Origin: an uncultured Alteromonadaceae bacterium
GTDB taxonomy: Bacteria; Pseudomonadota; Gammaproteobacteria; Enterobacterales; Alteromonadaceae
Direction: 5' to 3'
Assembly (NCBI GenBank): GCA_913056495.1
Contig: CAJXMO010000024.1
Coordinates: forward strand, 1-54,009
DNA: 54,009 nucleotides
Every line of letters begins with the position of its first letter. Position 1 is the first letter of the stretch. A program made the translations under genes and the position numbers. Positions 17,531 to 27,047 of this stretch are shown in pieces. The notes under the pieces were generated by a model. The model was not told the origin of the DNA, did no database searches, and saw only the letters and a program-made list of their open reading frames with translations.

Positions 17531-18583
17531 TTACCCCTTAACATGCCCGTAAGTTCGGGGTTTTGTATAATAGTCGATAAGTGGCACACACATATTGGCG
17601 AGTAAAACGGCAAAAGCGACAGCTTCCGGGTAACCGCCCCAATTACGGATAATAAATACTAAAAACGCGATAAGTGCGGCATACAAAATCCGGCCTTTTG
17701 CCGTGGTAGAAGCAGAAACTGGATCCGTTAAAATAAAGAAAGCAGCAAACATGGTTGCGCCGGATGTAATCTGTATCCAGGGACCGGCAATACTGCCTGG
17801 TGCCGCAAGATAGCTGAACAAACACAATAAAAATAGAGTCACGATAAAGGTCAATGGAATATGCCAATTAATAATTTTACGTTGCAATAACCAAAGTCCA
17901 CCCAGCAAATAAGCTAGATTTACCTGCATCCAGCCAATACCTAAATCATTGCTGAAAATGCTTTGTTGAATGATTTCCTGATAAGTTTGTTGATTGCTTA
18001 ACCCGGTTTTTATCGCATCCAGCGGCGTAGCCATAGTAAAACCATCCAAGCTGGTTCTGAATTGGGCAAGTGAATAACCTTGGTCACTATAGCCGGTAAA
18101 AATGACTAAAATCATATCCCAGGCAGAGAGCTCATACTCAATCAGGTTGACTGGTGGCAGCCAGAGCGTCATGGCTACCGGGAAAGAAACCAATAGAACA
18201 ACATAGCCAGCCATTGCTGGATTAAAAAGGTTCTGCCCAAGACCGCCATAAATTTGTTTGGCAATAATAATGGCAAAAGCGGCTCCTATGATAGCAACCC
18301 ACCAGGGCGCTAATGGCGGTAAACATATACCGAGTAGCAGGCCCGTAAGCAAGGCAGTATTGTCTTTTAACTGAGTTAAGGAGCGATTTCTCTGTCTTAA
18401 ACAAATGGCTTCGGCACAGATGGCAGCGGCTATCGCAAGCGCAATTTGCACCAAAACCCCAATGCCAAAAAACCAAACTTGAGTTAATATCCCCGGAATA
18501 CAAGCCAATGATACAGCCAGCATGACATCACTGGTTTTGCGTTGCGTTCGATTGTGAGGTGAACTGGAGACTCTAAAATTCAT
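17531..18583 (-). CDS. rnfD: Electron transport complex subunit RnfD
   Basis: A 350-residue integral membrane protein of the RnfD/NqrB family with about ten helices. The covalent FMN-binding motif is SGATMFAAFFILTDPVSAST near residues 271-290, the threonine of SGAT being the attachment site. The segment GLGQNLFNPAMAGYVVLL is a family signature. Its ATG overlaps the rnfC stop by one base (TAATG), indicating coupling. RnfD is part of the ion-translocating core. Confidence 0.95.
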   Translation of the reverse strand: MNFRVSSSPHNRTQRKTSDVMLAVSLACIPGILTQVWFFGIGVLVQIALAIAAAICAEAICLRQRNRSLTQLKDNTALLTGLLLGICLPPLAPWWVAIIGAAFAIIIAKQIYGGLGQNLFNPAMAGYVVLLVSFPVAMTLWLPPVNLIEYELSAWDMILVIFTGYSDQGYSLAQFRTSLDGFTMATPLDAIKTGLSNQQTYQEIIQQSIFSNDLGIGWMQVNLAYLLGGLWLLQRKIINWHIPLTFIVTLFLLCLFSYLAAPGSIAGPWIQITSGATMFAAFFILTDPVSASTTAKGRILYAALIAFLVFIIRNWGGYPEAVAFAVLLANMCVPLIDYYTKPRTYGHVKG

Positions 18584-20868
18584 TATTTATCTCCCAGAGA
18601 TTCTTTTTTTGCTTTCGCTTTTGCTATCGCAGCTTTAACTCTTTGTTGTCTGAGTTCTGCTTCTGTTAATTCAGCGTCAGGCGTTTGATGATCTTTCATG
18701 TTTTTTTCGGTATTTGGTTCATTTTCTACTTCAGGACTTTTGGTCTCAACTGACTGCGCTTGCTGTTTGGCTTTTATTTTTGCAGCAATCGCTTTTGCTT
18801 TGGCTTGCGCCGGAGTCAGCTTTTCATCGGTTGGTACTTTATCTTCCTGAAATTCGGTATTTGTTTTAGCTTCAGCATTGTCTGGAGAATCTGCTGATTC
18901 ACTATTCTGGGTTTTAGCTTGTTGTTTAGCTTTCACTTTTGCGGCAATGGCTTTGGCTCTAATTTGAGCGGGCGTTAACTGCTCGTCGGCTGATGGCTCA
19001 TCTGCCTGAGCCTCTGTGCTTTTTTCAGAATTCGCATTTTTAGGTGCTTGCTCGGATTCGGTCATTGACTCTTTAGCCGCTTGTTTCGCCTTGGCTTTAG
19101 CGGCAATGGCTTTGGCCCTGATTTGCGCTGGTGTTAACGAGTCTGTCTGCGTTTGCTGATCAGCCGATTCCTGGTTGTTTGCCTGTTTTTCCGCAGTTTC
19201 AACTGCCGTAGCTTCCTGTGCCGCAGCCGCGCGTTTAGCTTTGGCCCGCGCGATGGCAGCAGCGGCCTTAGCTTTAGCCGCATTGGCGGGCTCTGTTGTT
19301 TGAGTTTTATCTGTCTGGTCAGTTTCCGGGCTGGATTTTTTCTTCGCTTGAACCCGGGCCAGAGCAGCGGCAACTTTGTCCTGAGCTGACGGGTCTTTGG
19401 CCATTGATTGCTTACGGCTTTCTGCGGCTTTTTTATGTTTTTCGAGGCGCTCTTGTTTTTCGCGCTCTAGTCTTTCATTTCTGGCGTTAAACCTTTCTTT
19501 TGCTTTTTCAGCTTTTTCCTGTTCAACTTGCTCAGCTTTAATGTCGGCTTTGGCAATGCGGTAGTACTGAACTAGCGGAATTTCACTCGGGCAAACATAT
19601 GCACATGCACCGCATTCAATACAGTCGAATAATTTATAATCCTGCGCTTTTTCATATTCTTTTGCTTTACTGTGCCAATAAAGCTGTTGTGGCAGTAATG
19701 ACGCAGGGCAGGCATCTGCACAGTAACCACAGCGGATACAGGCTTGCTCATTTTCGGCTCTGGGTAGCGCTTTTTCACTTGGCGCTAAAACGCAGTTTGT
19801 GATTTTTGAAACTGGGACCTGACTGCCATGAAGGGTAAATCCCATCATAGGGCCACCCATAATAATGCGTGGTCTTTTTAATGCCTGATATTCCTGAGCG
19901 GCCAATAAATGCGAGACCGGCGTGCCAATTCTGGCCCACACATTGGCCGGTGATTTGATTTGTTCACCAGTTACAGTAACAACCCGTTCAATTAAAGGCT
20001 CTCCTTGGACAATCGCTTTGTATGCTGCAAAGGCGGTACCGACATTTTGGGTAATAATGCCGATATCAGCGGTAATACCATGAGATGGCACTTCTTGTCC
20101 GGTGATGACCTGAATAAGCTGTTTTTCACCGCCAGCCGGGTATTTAGTTGGAATCGCTCTGACGACAAACTGAGATTTGCCCTGACATGCTTGCTCAATG
20201 GCTGCAATGGCTTCGGGTTTATTATTTTCAATGGCGATTACAACCAATTTAGGCTGGAGTAAATGTGTGAAGATTTCTATGCCACTGACAATTTCAGTCG
20301 CATATTCGCGCATCAACATATCGTCTGCTGTGATATAAGGTTCACACTCAACACCATTGATAATCAAAAGCTCTATTGGCTGCGAGTTAGATTGTTTTAC
20401 ATAAGTCGGAAAGGAAGCGCCGCCAAGACCAGAGATACCAGCTTGCTTTAATTTATCCAGTAATTCAACCTTACTCAGGGCTAAATAATTGGGGGTCGGT
20501 TTTTTTTCATACCATGTATCTTCGCCATCAGGCTTGATGACGACTGCAAGTTCACTCAGACCAGACGGGTGCGCCGCCATTCTGGGTTCAATCGCAATGA
20601 CTTCACCAGAGGTTGGCGCATGGACAGGCAGTTCCATCGGGCCTTGCAGTTCTGTCAGTGGCTGGCCTTTTTTAACGAGCTGACCCAATTCGACTATCAC
20701 ATTGGCGGCATGACCAATATGTTGTTTAACCGGCACTATATACTCGTTTGCCAATTCCAGTTGTTTAATCGACTGAGAATTTGATAATGACTTACGTTCA
20801 GGCGGAAAAACGCCCCCTGGGAAATCCCATAAGTAACCAGACTTTATTTTATCAACTAAAGAATCCAC
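18583..20868 (-). CDS. rnfC: Electron transport complex subunit RnfC with long Ala/Lys-rich repeat tail
   Basis: Start is GTG at 20868 with GGAG eight bases upstream. The 761-residue protein has an N-terminal barrel-sandwich domain, an NADH/FMN-binding domain with GLGGASFPT and EPYITADD, and two 4Fe-4S motifs, CIRCGYCADACP and CIECGACAYVCP, between about residues 372 and 424. A low-complexity tail of some 320 residues follows. It is rich in Ala, Lys, Glu and Gln and contains repeated LTPAQIRAKAIAAKxKAKQ units (DNA near 19105-19140, 18950-18985, 18785-18825). Such tails are known in gammaproteobacterial RnfC and vary in length; this one is long. It is the NADH-facing peripheral subunit on the cytoplasmic side. 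Confidence 0.95.
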   Translation of the reverse strand: MDSLVDKIKSGYLWDFPGGVFPPERKSLSNSQSIKQLELANEYIVPVKQHIGHAANVIVELGQLVKKGQPLTELQGPMELPVHAPTSGEVIAIEPRMAAHPSGLSELAVVIKPDGEDTWYEKKPTPNYLALSKVELLDKLKQAGISGLGGASFPTYVKQSNSQPIELLIINGVECEPYITADDMLMREYATEIVSGIEIFTHLLQPKLVVIAIENNKPEAIAAIEQACQGKSQFVVRAIPTKYPAGGEKQLIQVITGQEVPSHGITADIGIITQNVGTAFAAYKAIVQGEPLIERVVTVTGEQIKSPANVWARIGTPVSHLLAAQEYQALKRPRIIMGGPMMGFTLHGSQVPVSKITNCVLAPSEKALPRAENEQACIRCGYCADACPASLLPQQLYWHSKAKEYEKAQDYKLFDCIECGACAYVCPSEIPLVQYYRIAKADIKAEQVEQEKAEKAKERFNARNERLEREKQERLEKHKKAAESRKQSMAKDPSAQDKVAAALARVQAKKKSSPETDQTDKTQTTEPANAAKAKAAAAIARAKAKRAAAAQEATAVETAEKQANNQESADQQTQTDSLTPAQIRAKAIAAKAKAKQAAKESMTESEQAPKNANSEKSTEAQADEPSADEQLTPAQIRAKAIAAKVKAKQQAKTQNSESADSPDNAEAKTNTEFQEDKVPTDEKLTPAQAKAKAIAAKIKAKQQAQSVETKSPEVENEPNTEKNMKDHQTPDAELTEAELRQQRVKAAIAKAKAKKESLGDK
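18590..19145 (-). repeat. In-frame repeats encoding the RnfC tail
   Basis: At least three imperfect copies of a unit encoding LTPAQxxAKAIAAKxKAK occur about 155-165 bp apart, with a fourth, more diverged copy (LTEAELRQQRVKAAIAKAKAKK) at the 3' end. Spacers are Ser/Glu/Asn-rich. They probably arose by internal duplication and may vary between strains. Confidence 0.75.
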
Positions 20869-20883
20869 TTAGACTCCGACAGA

Positions 20884-21444
20884 TTATTGTATTTGCTTGA
20901 CTGGAATTGAATTAAGTTGCCAGCGCCAGTTTTCCGGTTTGGTTGCAACAGGCAACATATCGATGCAATCAACCGGGCAGGGGTCAACACAAAGATCACA
21001 ACCGGTGCATTCATCAATAATAACGGTATGCATGTGTTTGGCAGCGCCAACAATGGCATCAACCGGGCAGGCTTGTATGCATTTTGTGCAGCCGATACAT
21101 TCGGCTTCCCGAATGTAAGCCACTTTTTTGACCGGCTCAGCTTCTTCGCCTTCGGTACCCGCAAGCGGTTTTACTTCTTTGCCAGTCAAATCGGCGAGTT
21201 TTTTGATGGTGGCATCGCCACCTGGCGGACATTTATTAATGTCATCACCGTTTGCGATAGCTTCTGCATAGGGTTTACAACCCGGATATCCGCATTGACC
21301 GCACTGGGTTTGCGGCAAAATTTCATCAATTTGGTCAACCAGAGGATCACTTTCTACTTTAAAACGTATGCTGGCATAACCTAAAACAGCGCCAAAAATA
21401 AGGGCAATGAGCCCAAGTGCAAGTAGTGAATACAGCAAAATCAT
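20884..21444 (-). CDS. rnfB: Electron transport complex subunit RnfB
   Basis: A 186-residue iron-sulfur protein with an N-terminal membrane helix (residues ~3-25). A 4Fe-4S domain follows with cysteines 48, 51, 56 and 72 (QCGQCGYPGC), then two ferredoxin-type clusters: CIGCTKCIQACP (residues 116-126 and 160) and CTGCDLCVDPCP (146-156). It is the ferredoxin-facing electron entry subunit. The start overlaps the rnfA stop as ATGA, and a 15-bp gap with a strong Shine-Dalgarno precedes rnfC. Confidence 0.96.
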   Translation of the reverse strand: MILLYSLLALGLIALIFGAVLGYASIRFKVESDPLVDQIDEILPQTQCGQCGYPGCKPYAEAIANGDDINKCPPGGDATIKKLADLTGKEVKPLAGTEGEEAEPVKKVAYIREAECIGCTKCIQACPVDAIVGAAKHMHTVIIDECTGCDLCVDPCPVDCIDMLPVATKPENWRWQLNSIPVKQIQ

Positions 21445-22025
21445 GAGACTTTAATCAACCCTGTAAATCCTAAAAACGCCAGCGACATCAGGCCCGCTGT
21501 CACCATTGCGATGGCCGAACCTTTGAATGGTGTGGGAATATCGGCGGCGGCCAGTCTTTCTCGCATTGCGGAAAATAAAATTAAAACAAGTGAAAAACCC
21601 ACTGCGGCTGAAAATCCATAAATGGCTGACTCTATCAAATTATGTTTTTCGTTGATATTGAGCAAAGCGACACCTAATACTGCGCAGTTAGTGGTAATCA
21701 GTGGTAAAAATATGCCCAATAGGCGATACAGGCTAGGACTGGTTTTATGCACAACCATTTCAGTAAACTGAACAACTACAGCTATTACCAGAATAAAGGC
21801 TAGGGTACGCAAAAACTCTATGCCCAGCGGGTTGAGTATATACTGATCAATTAAATAACTGGCAATAGAGGCCAGTGTTAATACAAATGTAGTTGCCAGT
21901 GACATGCCTATTGCGGTTTCAATTTTGCCCGATACGCCCATAAATGGACACAAGCCGAGAAACTTTACCAGTACAAAGTTATTTACCAGTACAGTGGCAA
22001 TAAAAAGTAAAAAATAGTCAGTCAT
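21441..22025 (-). CDS. rnfA: Electron transport complex subunit RnfA
   Basis: A 194-residue integral membrane protein, first gene of the rnf operon. Six helices are evident. The segments NNFVLVKFLGLCPFMGVS and TTNCAVLGVALLN carry the two cysteines that, with those in RnfE, ligate the membrane iron-sulfur centre. The length matches the family (about 193). The 296 bp upstream of it hold no gene and should contain the operon promoter. Confidence 0.96.
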   Translation of the reverse strand: MTDYFLLFIATVLVNNFVLVKFLGLCPFMGVSGKIETAIGMSLATTFVLTLASIASYLIDQYILNPLGIEFLRTLAFILVIAVVVQFTEMVVHKTSPSLYRLLGIFLPLITTNCAVLGVALLNINEKHNLIESAIYGFSAAVGFSLVLILFSAMRERLAAADIPTPFKGSAIAMVTAGLMSLAFLGFTGLIKVS

Positions 22026-22321
22026 AATTTAAAACACTATTTGCATGTCTATAAACGAAAAAATCAAGCTAGCCGGTGAGTGGGCAAGCTTGATACAGGA
22101 ATTTAATTTTACCGCTAATTAAGAGGCGTTATTATCCGGTTTTAGCGACCAGATAACAACTCGTGAAGGGCAGGGTTTTTAAATTTATTTAGCAATTGTA
22201 TTGACCTGCTACAAAAATGAATGCTTTCGCCGCTCATTTTTAGTCCAGGCCAAGACCCCTATAATTTTGTATTATTTAACAGTATGTCTATTTTATCTGT
22301 CTGAACACAGTGGAACAAGTT
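22026..22321 (-). promoter_or_regulatory. Non-coding interval upstream of rnfA
   Basis: This 296-bp gap should hold the rnf promoter and the end of the upstream EAL-protein transcript. I see no open frame, strong hairpin with T-run, or confident -35/-10 pair. Confidence 0.4.
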
Positions 22322-24241
22322 TTAGAGTTCAGTCGGTTTGCCTATAAAGTAGCCTTGTGTTCCATCGATAAAAATTTTCTCAAGTGTATGTTTCTCAACT
22401 TCCGTTTCTACACTTTCAGCAATCACGCTAACCCCGATCCTGTGTGCCAAATCGATTAATACGCGTACAAAATACTGATTATTTTTATCTTCATCAATAT
22501 TTCGGCTGAAGCTACCATCGAGCTTGACGTAATCCGGCTTGATTTCGCGAAAGAGTTTGAGTGATGTGAAGCCAATTCCAAAGCGTTCAACGGTTAAGCG
22601 GGCACCGCAGCGATGTAGCATTTGAATAAAACGTTTAGACGCGACTGTATTTTGGTTGATGCCAAATTCGGTGATTTCAAAAATCAGCTTAGATGCAATC
22701 GCTGGCTCTCTTAACAAACGTCGTTCAAGCCAAACCAAAAACTGTTCATCATGTGCTGATTTGGCAGTGATATTAATTGCAAAGCTTTGGCTCACAATAT
22801 TTTTTTGCTGAATCAGGTTCATGGTGCATTCAATAATGAGCCTGTCAATTGAGATAATCTGTCCCATTTTTTCGGCCATTGCCACAAATGAATGGGTAGG
22901 TAAAACTTGTCCATCTTTATTTGAGAAGCGCGCTAAAATCTCAGAGTATACCTTAGAGTTTTTATTGGTTGGTTGAATCGGCTGATAAAATAATATGACG
23001 CGTTTATTGTTTAATACATCTTCGATGACTTCACGCCAGTTTTGACTACCGTATTTTGCACTGACATTGTTTAAGACAGATTTATCACTTTGAATATGGA
23101 ACGCATTGGCTGTTTTTGTTTGCGCAATATTAATCCCTGTATCAGCAAGCGCCAGCAAGTCAGCAACTGAATCATTGGATTCATAAGCCACTATCCCGGT
23201 ATAGGCAATGCTGTTGCTGTCGAAGACTTGTTGCAGCTCTGCAAACCGGCCAGATAATTTGGCTGCAAAAGCTTCAACTTCCTTAACCAGAATGTTCGGA
23301 ATGATAATCGCAAAATCCGCACCGTTTAACCGGTAAACCGAAGCACTTTGCACACTATCTGAAACCCGTTCAATTGCCTGAGTTAAAGTTGAAATGTATT
23401 CATCACCCGCTTCAAATCCGCGTGACTGGTTGATTGCCTGTAATTCAGTTGCTCTGACAATCGCTAGGCAGCCAAATTTGTTGGCACGCTCACTTTTGAG
23501 TAATTGATTAAAATGGTCCAAGAAACTTCTTCTATTAGCCAGCCCGGTTAATTCATCTAATTCAGACTCATGTTTAAGGCTCTCAGCTGAAGATTTCCAT
23601 TTGTCGATTTGCTGGCTGAGTTTTTGATATTGCTGATTGAGCGTTTCGTATAAAGGTTGGCACTCTTTTGATATTTGATTGCCAGAATGATCCGTTTTTT
23701 CACTGCGCTCCAGATGAAACTGTTCACCTAGCTGGTCGGCTGTTTTTTGAATCAGCTTTTTAAAGTTAGCCAACGCGATAAAACTAAATGCAATCACACT
23801 CATCAGCAGACCTCCCCAAATGAGCATGAGTAATTTATCGGCCTGAGCATATTCATGGGTAAAGGCGAGTTCATATGTGATCGTAAATTGTTTATCACTA
23901 CTGGAGAGGGGTTGAGGCGCTGTTTTTAGGCCCAGCCAGCTCATCAGGTTTTGTGATAAATAAGATTCAGGAGTTTGTGTCGTATACTGGTGCAGTATTG
24001 CCCCTGTTGCGGTTTGAACTTTTAATAGGCGGTATGTATTTGTTGATTTGAGAGCCTTTATTAATTCTTTTGAATTTTGTGATAGGTCTGAGCTGAATAA
24101 TTCAACGATCAACTGGCTATGAGATTCTTCGGCTTTTAATTTTGTTTGAGAGAGTGACTGACAAACAAATAAGCTGATAAGCAATGCGATCAATAAACCT
24201 AAAATAGTATTATGAATGAAAGTCCGTCTTAAAAAGTTCAT
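22322..24241 (-). CDS. Membrane protein with degenerate GGDEF and EAL domains (LapD/CsrD-like)
   Basis: A 639-residue inner-membrane protein: membrane helix at residues ~10-28, periplasmic segment of about 110 residues, second helix near 138-158, coiled linker, GGDEF-fold domain from about 230, and EAL-fold domain from about 385. The GGDEF motif reads NGADF. In the EAL domain the signature is EIL and the metal-binding DDFG(T)G is ERFGIG, while KLDGSF and AESVET remain. Cyclase activity is therefore very unlikely and phosphodiesterase activity doubtful. Size and layout match LapD (an inside-out c-di-GMP receptor) and CsrD (a regulator of CsrB RNA decay). Neither lapG/lapA nor csr genes are nearby to decide. 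Confidence 0.82.
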   Translation of the reverse strand: MNFLRRTFIHNTILGLLIALLISLFVCQSLSQTKLKAEESHSQLIVELFSSDLSQNSKELIKALKSTNTYRLLKVQTATGAILHQYTTQTPESYLSQNLMSWLGLKTAPQPLSSSDKQFTITYELAFTHEYAQADKLLMLIWGGLLMSVIAFSFIALANFKKLIQKTADQLGEQFHLERSEKTDHSGNQISKECQPLYETLNQQYQKLSQQIDKWKSSAESLKHESELDELTGLANRRSFLDHFNQLLKSERANKFGCLAIVRATELQAINQSRGFEAGDEYISTLTQAIERVSDSVQSASVYRLNGADFAIIIPNILVKEVEAFAAKLSGRFAELQQVFDSNSIAYTGIVAYESNDSVADLLALADTGINIAQTKTANAFHIQSDKSVLNNVSAKYGSQNWREVIEDVLNNKRVILFYQPIQPTNKNSKVYSEILARFSNKDGQVLPTHSFVAMAEKMGQIISIDRLIIECTMNLIQQKNIVSQSFAINITAKSAHDEQFLVWLERRLLREPAIASKLIFEITEFGINQNTVASKRFIQMLHRCGARLTVERFGIGFTSLKLFREIKPDYVKLDGSFSRNIDEDKNNQYFVRVLIDLAHRIGVSVIAESVETEVEKHTLEKIFIDGTQGYFIGKPTEL

Positions 24242-24459
24242 TGGCTAATTTGCTCCATTAATATTCTATGCAAACTTATAGTGCTTATTTTAGAATGCAG
24301 CATAAAACATTAAATATTAGTGATTTAGACTAGTTGAAATATTAATCAGAATAACGGGTTTTAACAAGTAGTATAGCCAAATAACTTAAAAATAAAGAAA
24401 TTTTAATAAAGGAAGATATAAATAATAGAAATGAGAGGTTTTTTGAAGCCAGTTTAAGT

Positions 24460-24536
24460 TGGCTCCCCCTCCCCGACTCGAACGGGGGACCTGCGGATTA
24501 ACAGTCCGTCGCTCTAACCAACTGAGCTAAGGGGGA
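24460..24536 (-). tRNA. tRNA-Asn (anticodon GTT)
   Basis: On the minus strand the sequence folds as a complete cloverleaf: acceptor TCCCCCT pairs with AGGGGGA, the anticodon stem ACGGA/TCCGC closes (one mismatch or wobble at the end) on loop CTGTTAA with anticodon GTT, and the T-arm is CCCCG TTCGAGT CGGGG. Discriminator G and an encoded CCA complete 77 nt. It stands alone between the EAL-protein gene and the 1.1 kb non-coding stretch. Confidence 0.96.
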
Positions 24537-25673
24537 ATTGTCTCGGTCAACGGGGGCGCATCTTAATGATACTCCGGGGCGCTGTCAACAAAGTTTTTAT
24601 TAAAATTATTAAAAAAGTTTCGTTTGCTTAAAATATCAGCTTGGTCGGTCTAATTTTGAGCATTCATGCTGTTGTTTTTTGTGCTTTGTTTATAAATTGA
24701 ACGTTTGGGGTGGTGGCGTAAATTCATTTGCATTCAATTAAGACAACCGTGATAAAAGCGCTAGGGCGTGTAAATCTTTGTATTATTTTTGAGTAATTGG
24801 CTATTTCTATTGTAAACAAAGCAAAATGAGAGCTGTTTAGCCCGCTCGGCTTGGTTCAAATGTCGCACTACCACCTACCTACATCCATGTAGATGTAAAT
24901 AAGCGATGTCTAATGAAGTTAAGGATTAAAATAGCCATTGTCCTTCGGGCTGAAAGCAAAATTGTCCAAAACAATTTTACGCTCAGCTCAAATTATAAAT
25001 TAAAGATAAGCACGCCATGGATAAGAGGCTCGTTTTTATCTACATTATCAATTGATAAAAACAGGCACTATTTTTGGGATTCATTTTATCATTTTGGTGC
25101 ACCTTATCTGGACACTTCTTGTACGTATTGATGACTTTCCGTCAGCTATTTAGTTTGTAAATCTGTTACAAAAAATATCCAAAATGCCGCTAGCCTAGAT
25201 AACATAAGGGGTTGCTTTGGTTATCCACTAAATCTGTGGATAACTATGTTTATAAGTTTGGATATCTGCGTCTAAGCCGCGTCATTACTGTGTCAATATA
25301 AAAAGTTTATTTTTTTAAAATTTATTAAAATGTTAATTTTATCAATAGCTTAGTGTTTTTTTTAAGTTGTCAGACCAATTATTAATCAAGCGTCTAAATT
25401 TTCACACTAAGATTGTGCATATCATGAGTATGCAGTTGTTCAAATATTCAATCATTAGACCAAATTATCGACGTTAATATTTATAACAGGCAAATTATGT
25501 ATTTAAGTGGTTAATTTTATGTTTGTTATTTTACAATTGGTAACGGTTTGTTTAAGTAGTCTCAGTGCAGGCAATCAATCAGGGCCACTATAATAACTTA
25601 TCATTTTTAAATCGTAGCACTTAAACTGCTGATCCCTTAAACTAGCGCGCTCTGTTATTGTTTTCCTTATACA
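24537..25673. other. Long non-coding stretch (about 1.1 kb)
   Basis: No convincing gene. A 72-codon open frame at 24913-25131 has no ribosome-binding site or recognisable motif. The stretch is AT-rich, with a 9-bp inverted repeat GTTTTTATC / GATAAAAAC near 25030-25065, an ACATC/GATGT hairpin near 24890, and the DnaA-box-like pair at 25221-25243. It could hold a small RNA, but nothing in the sequence shows one. Confidence 0.4.
25221..25243. promoter_or_regulatory. Two facing DnaA-box-like 9-mers
   Basis: TTATCCACT on the plus strand (one mismatch to the TTATCCACA consensus) and TGTGGATAA, the reverse complement of a perfect TTATCCACA, five bases apart. Together they form an inverted repeat. 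They lie in the non-coding stretch upstream of the MATE-uvrB genes. Binding by DnaA is inference. Confidence 0.45.
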
Positions 25674-27047
25674 TTGGATTTTGCCGTGCCTTCAGATCAG
25701 CGTAACAATGATTTATTAACTCAGCCGATTAAACCGACTCTCAGACGGATGACGATTCCAATGGTTATGGGCATGATAGCCTTAATGTCATTTAATTTAG
25801 TGGATACTTTTTTTATCGGCTTGCTGGGAACAGACGAGTTGGCCGCCGTGAGTTTTACTTTTCCAATAACCTTCACTTTGATTAGCCTGACAATTGGCTT
25901 AGGTGTGGGCACTTCCGCTGTTATTGCAAAAACTTTGGGCAGCGGGCAACAAGACAAAGCGCATATTCAGGCGACCAGTGCATTATTATTATCTATCGTC
26001 TTAGTTTGTGCATTAGCTTTATTGGGTTATTTGATCATAGATCCGCTTTTTATTTTATTGGGCAGTGAAGCCAATACGCTGGTGCACATTCAGGACTATA
26101 TGCAAATTTGGTATGCGGGTGCTGTATTTTTAGCATTGCCTATGATTGGCAATGCGATTTTAAGAGCGGCGGGTGATACTAAGACACCGAGTTCTATTAT
26201 GGCATTTGGTGGTTTAATTAATGCGGTATTAGACCCCATTTTAATTTTCGGATTCGGGCCGTTTCCGGCGATGGGGATTCAGGGCGCGGCGATTGCCAGT
26301 GTCATTTCATGGATAGTGAGCAGCTCTGTATTAATTTACTTGTTATCGGTTCAGCGGGGGTTGATTGAATTTAAAATCCCCGGTTATGCCCGATTAAAAG
26401 AATCCACACTGAGTATTTTAAAAATTGGTTTGCCAGCAGCTGGTGCGAATATGTTAACGCCGATTGCAATGAGTATACTGACCGCGATTATAGCCGGTTA
26501 CGGACACGAAGCTGTTGCTGCATTTGGGGTAGGGCAGCGCATTGAATCTATCGCCTGTATCCTGGTTTTGGCGTTATCTATGACACTGCCCCCTTTTGTT
26601 AGCCAAAATATAGGCGCGAATCAGCCAAACCGAGTGGTGGAGTCTTATCAACTCAGTTGTCGGTTTGTGATGATTTGGCAGTTTGTTGTGTATGTCTTGC
26701 TTGCGATTCTGGCTCCTTTTATTGCACAAGTCTTTTCAGACGATCCGAGCGTTCAACATTTAATATGTACCTTTATTTGGATATTACCTTTGGCTTACGG
26801 CTTGCAGGGCATTGTCATTTTAACCAATTCTTCATTTAACGCGCTGCACCAGCCTATGATCTCAGTGCAACTAAGCATATTAAGGTTGTTTGTATTTTAT
26901 TTACCCTGCGCTTATATTGGCGGATTAATCGGTGGCATTATCGGTTTATTTGCTGGCTGTGTATTTGCTAATTTATGTATGGCTAGCGTGTCTTATTTTC
27001 GATTTGCGAGATATTTTAAACAAACTCAATCAGGAGTCGCGGTTTAA
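25674..27047 (+). CDS. MATE-family multidrug/metabolite efflux transporter
   Basis: A 457-residue inner-membrane antiporter with twelve helices in two similar halves. RRMTIPMVMGMIALMSFNLVDTFFIG near residues 25-50 is the canonical first helix of the DinF/NorM-type MATE fold. MATE pumps export cationic compounds in exchange for sodium or protons. The start is not ATG: the frame opens with TTG at 25674, with a GTG four codons later as alternative; neither has a strong ribosome-binding site, so the exact start is uncertain. The stop overlaps the uvrB start (TAATG). Confidence 0.9.
   Translation: MDFAVPSDQRNNDLLTQPIKPTLRRMTIPMVMGMIALMSFNLVDTFFIGLLGTDELAAVSFTFPITFTLISLTIGLGVGTSAVIAKTLGSGQQDKAHIQATSALLLSIVLVCALALLGYLIIDPLFILLGSEANTLVHIQDYMQIWYAGAVFLALPMIGNAILRAAGDTKTPSSIMAFGGLINAVLDPILIFGFGPFPAMGIQGAAIASVISWIVSSSVLIYLLSVQRGLIEFKIPGYARLKESTLSILKIGLPAAGANMLTPIAMSILTAIIAGYGHEAVAAFGVGQRIESIACILVLALSMTLPPFVSQNIGANQPNRVVESYQLSCRFVMIWQFVVYVLLAILAPFIAQVFSDDPSVQHLICTFIWILPLAYGLQGIVILTNSSFNALHQPMISVQLSILRLFVFYLPCAYIGGLIGGIIGLFAGCVFANLCMASVSYFRFARYFKQTQSGVAV

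Noticed and set aside
19134..19490. Open frames antisense or out of frame within rnfC
   Set aside because: They arise from the low-complexity repeats of the RnfC tail and have no independent features.
24913..25131. 72-codon open frame in the 1.1-kb non-coding stretch
   Set aside because: No ribosome-binding site, no recognisable motif, composition like the surrounding AT-rich DNA, and no neighbour suggesting an operon.
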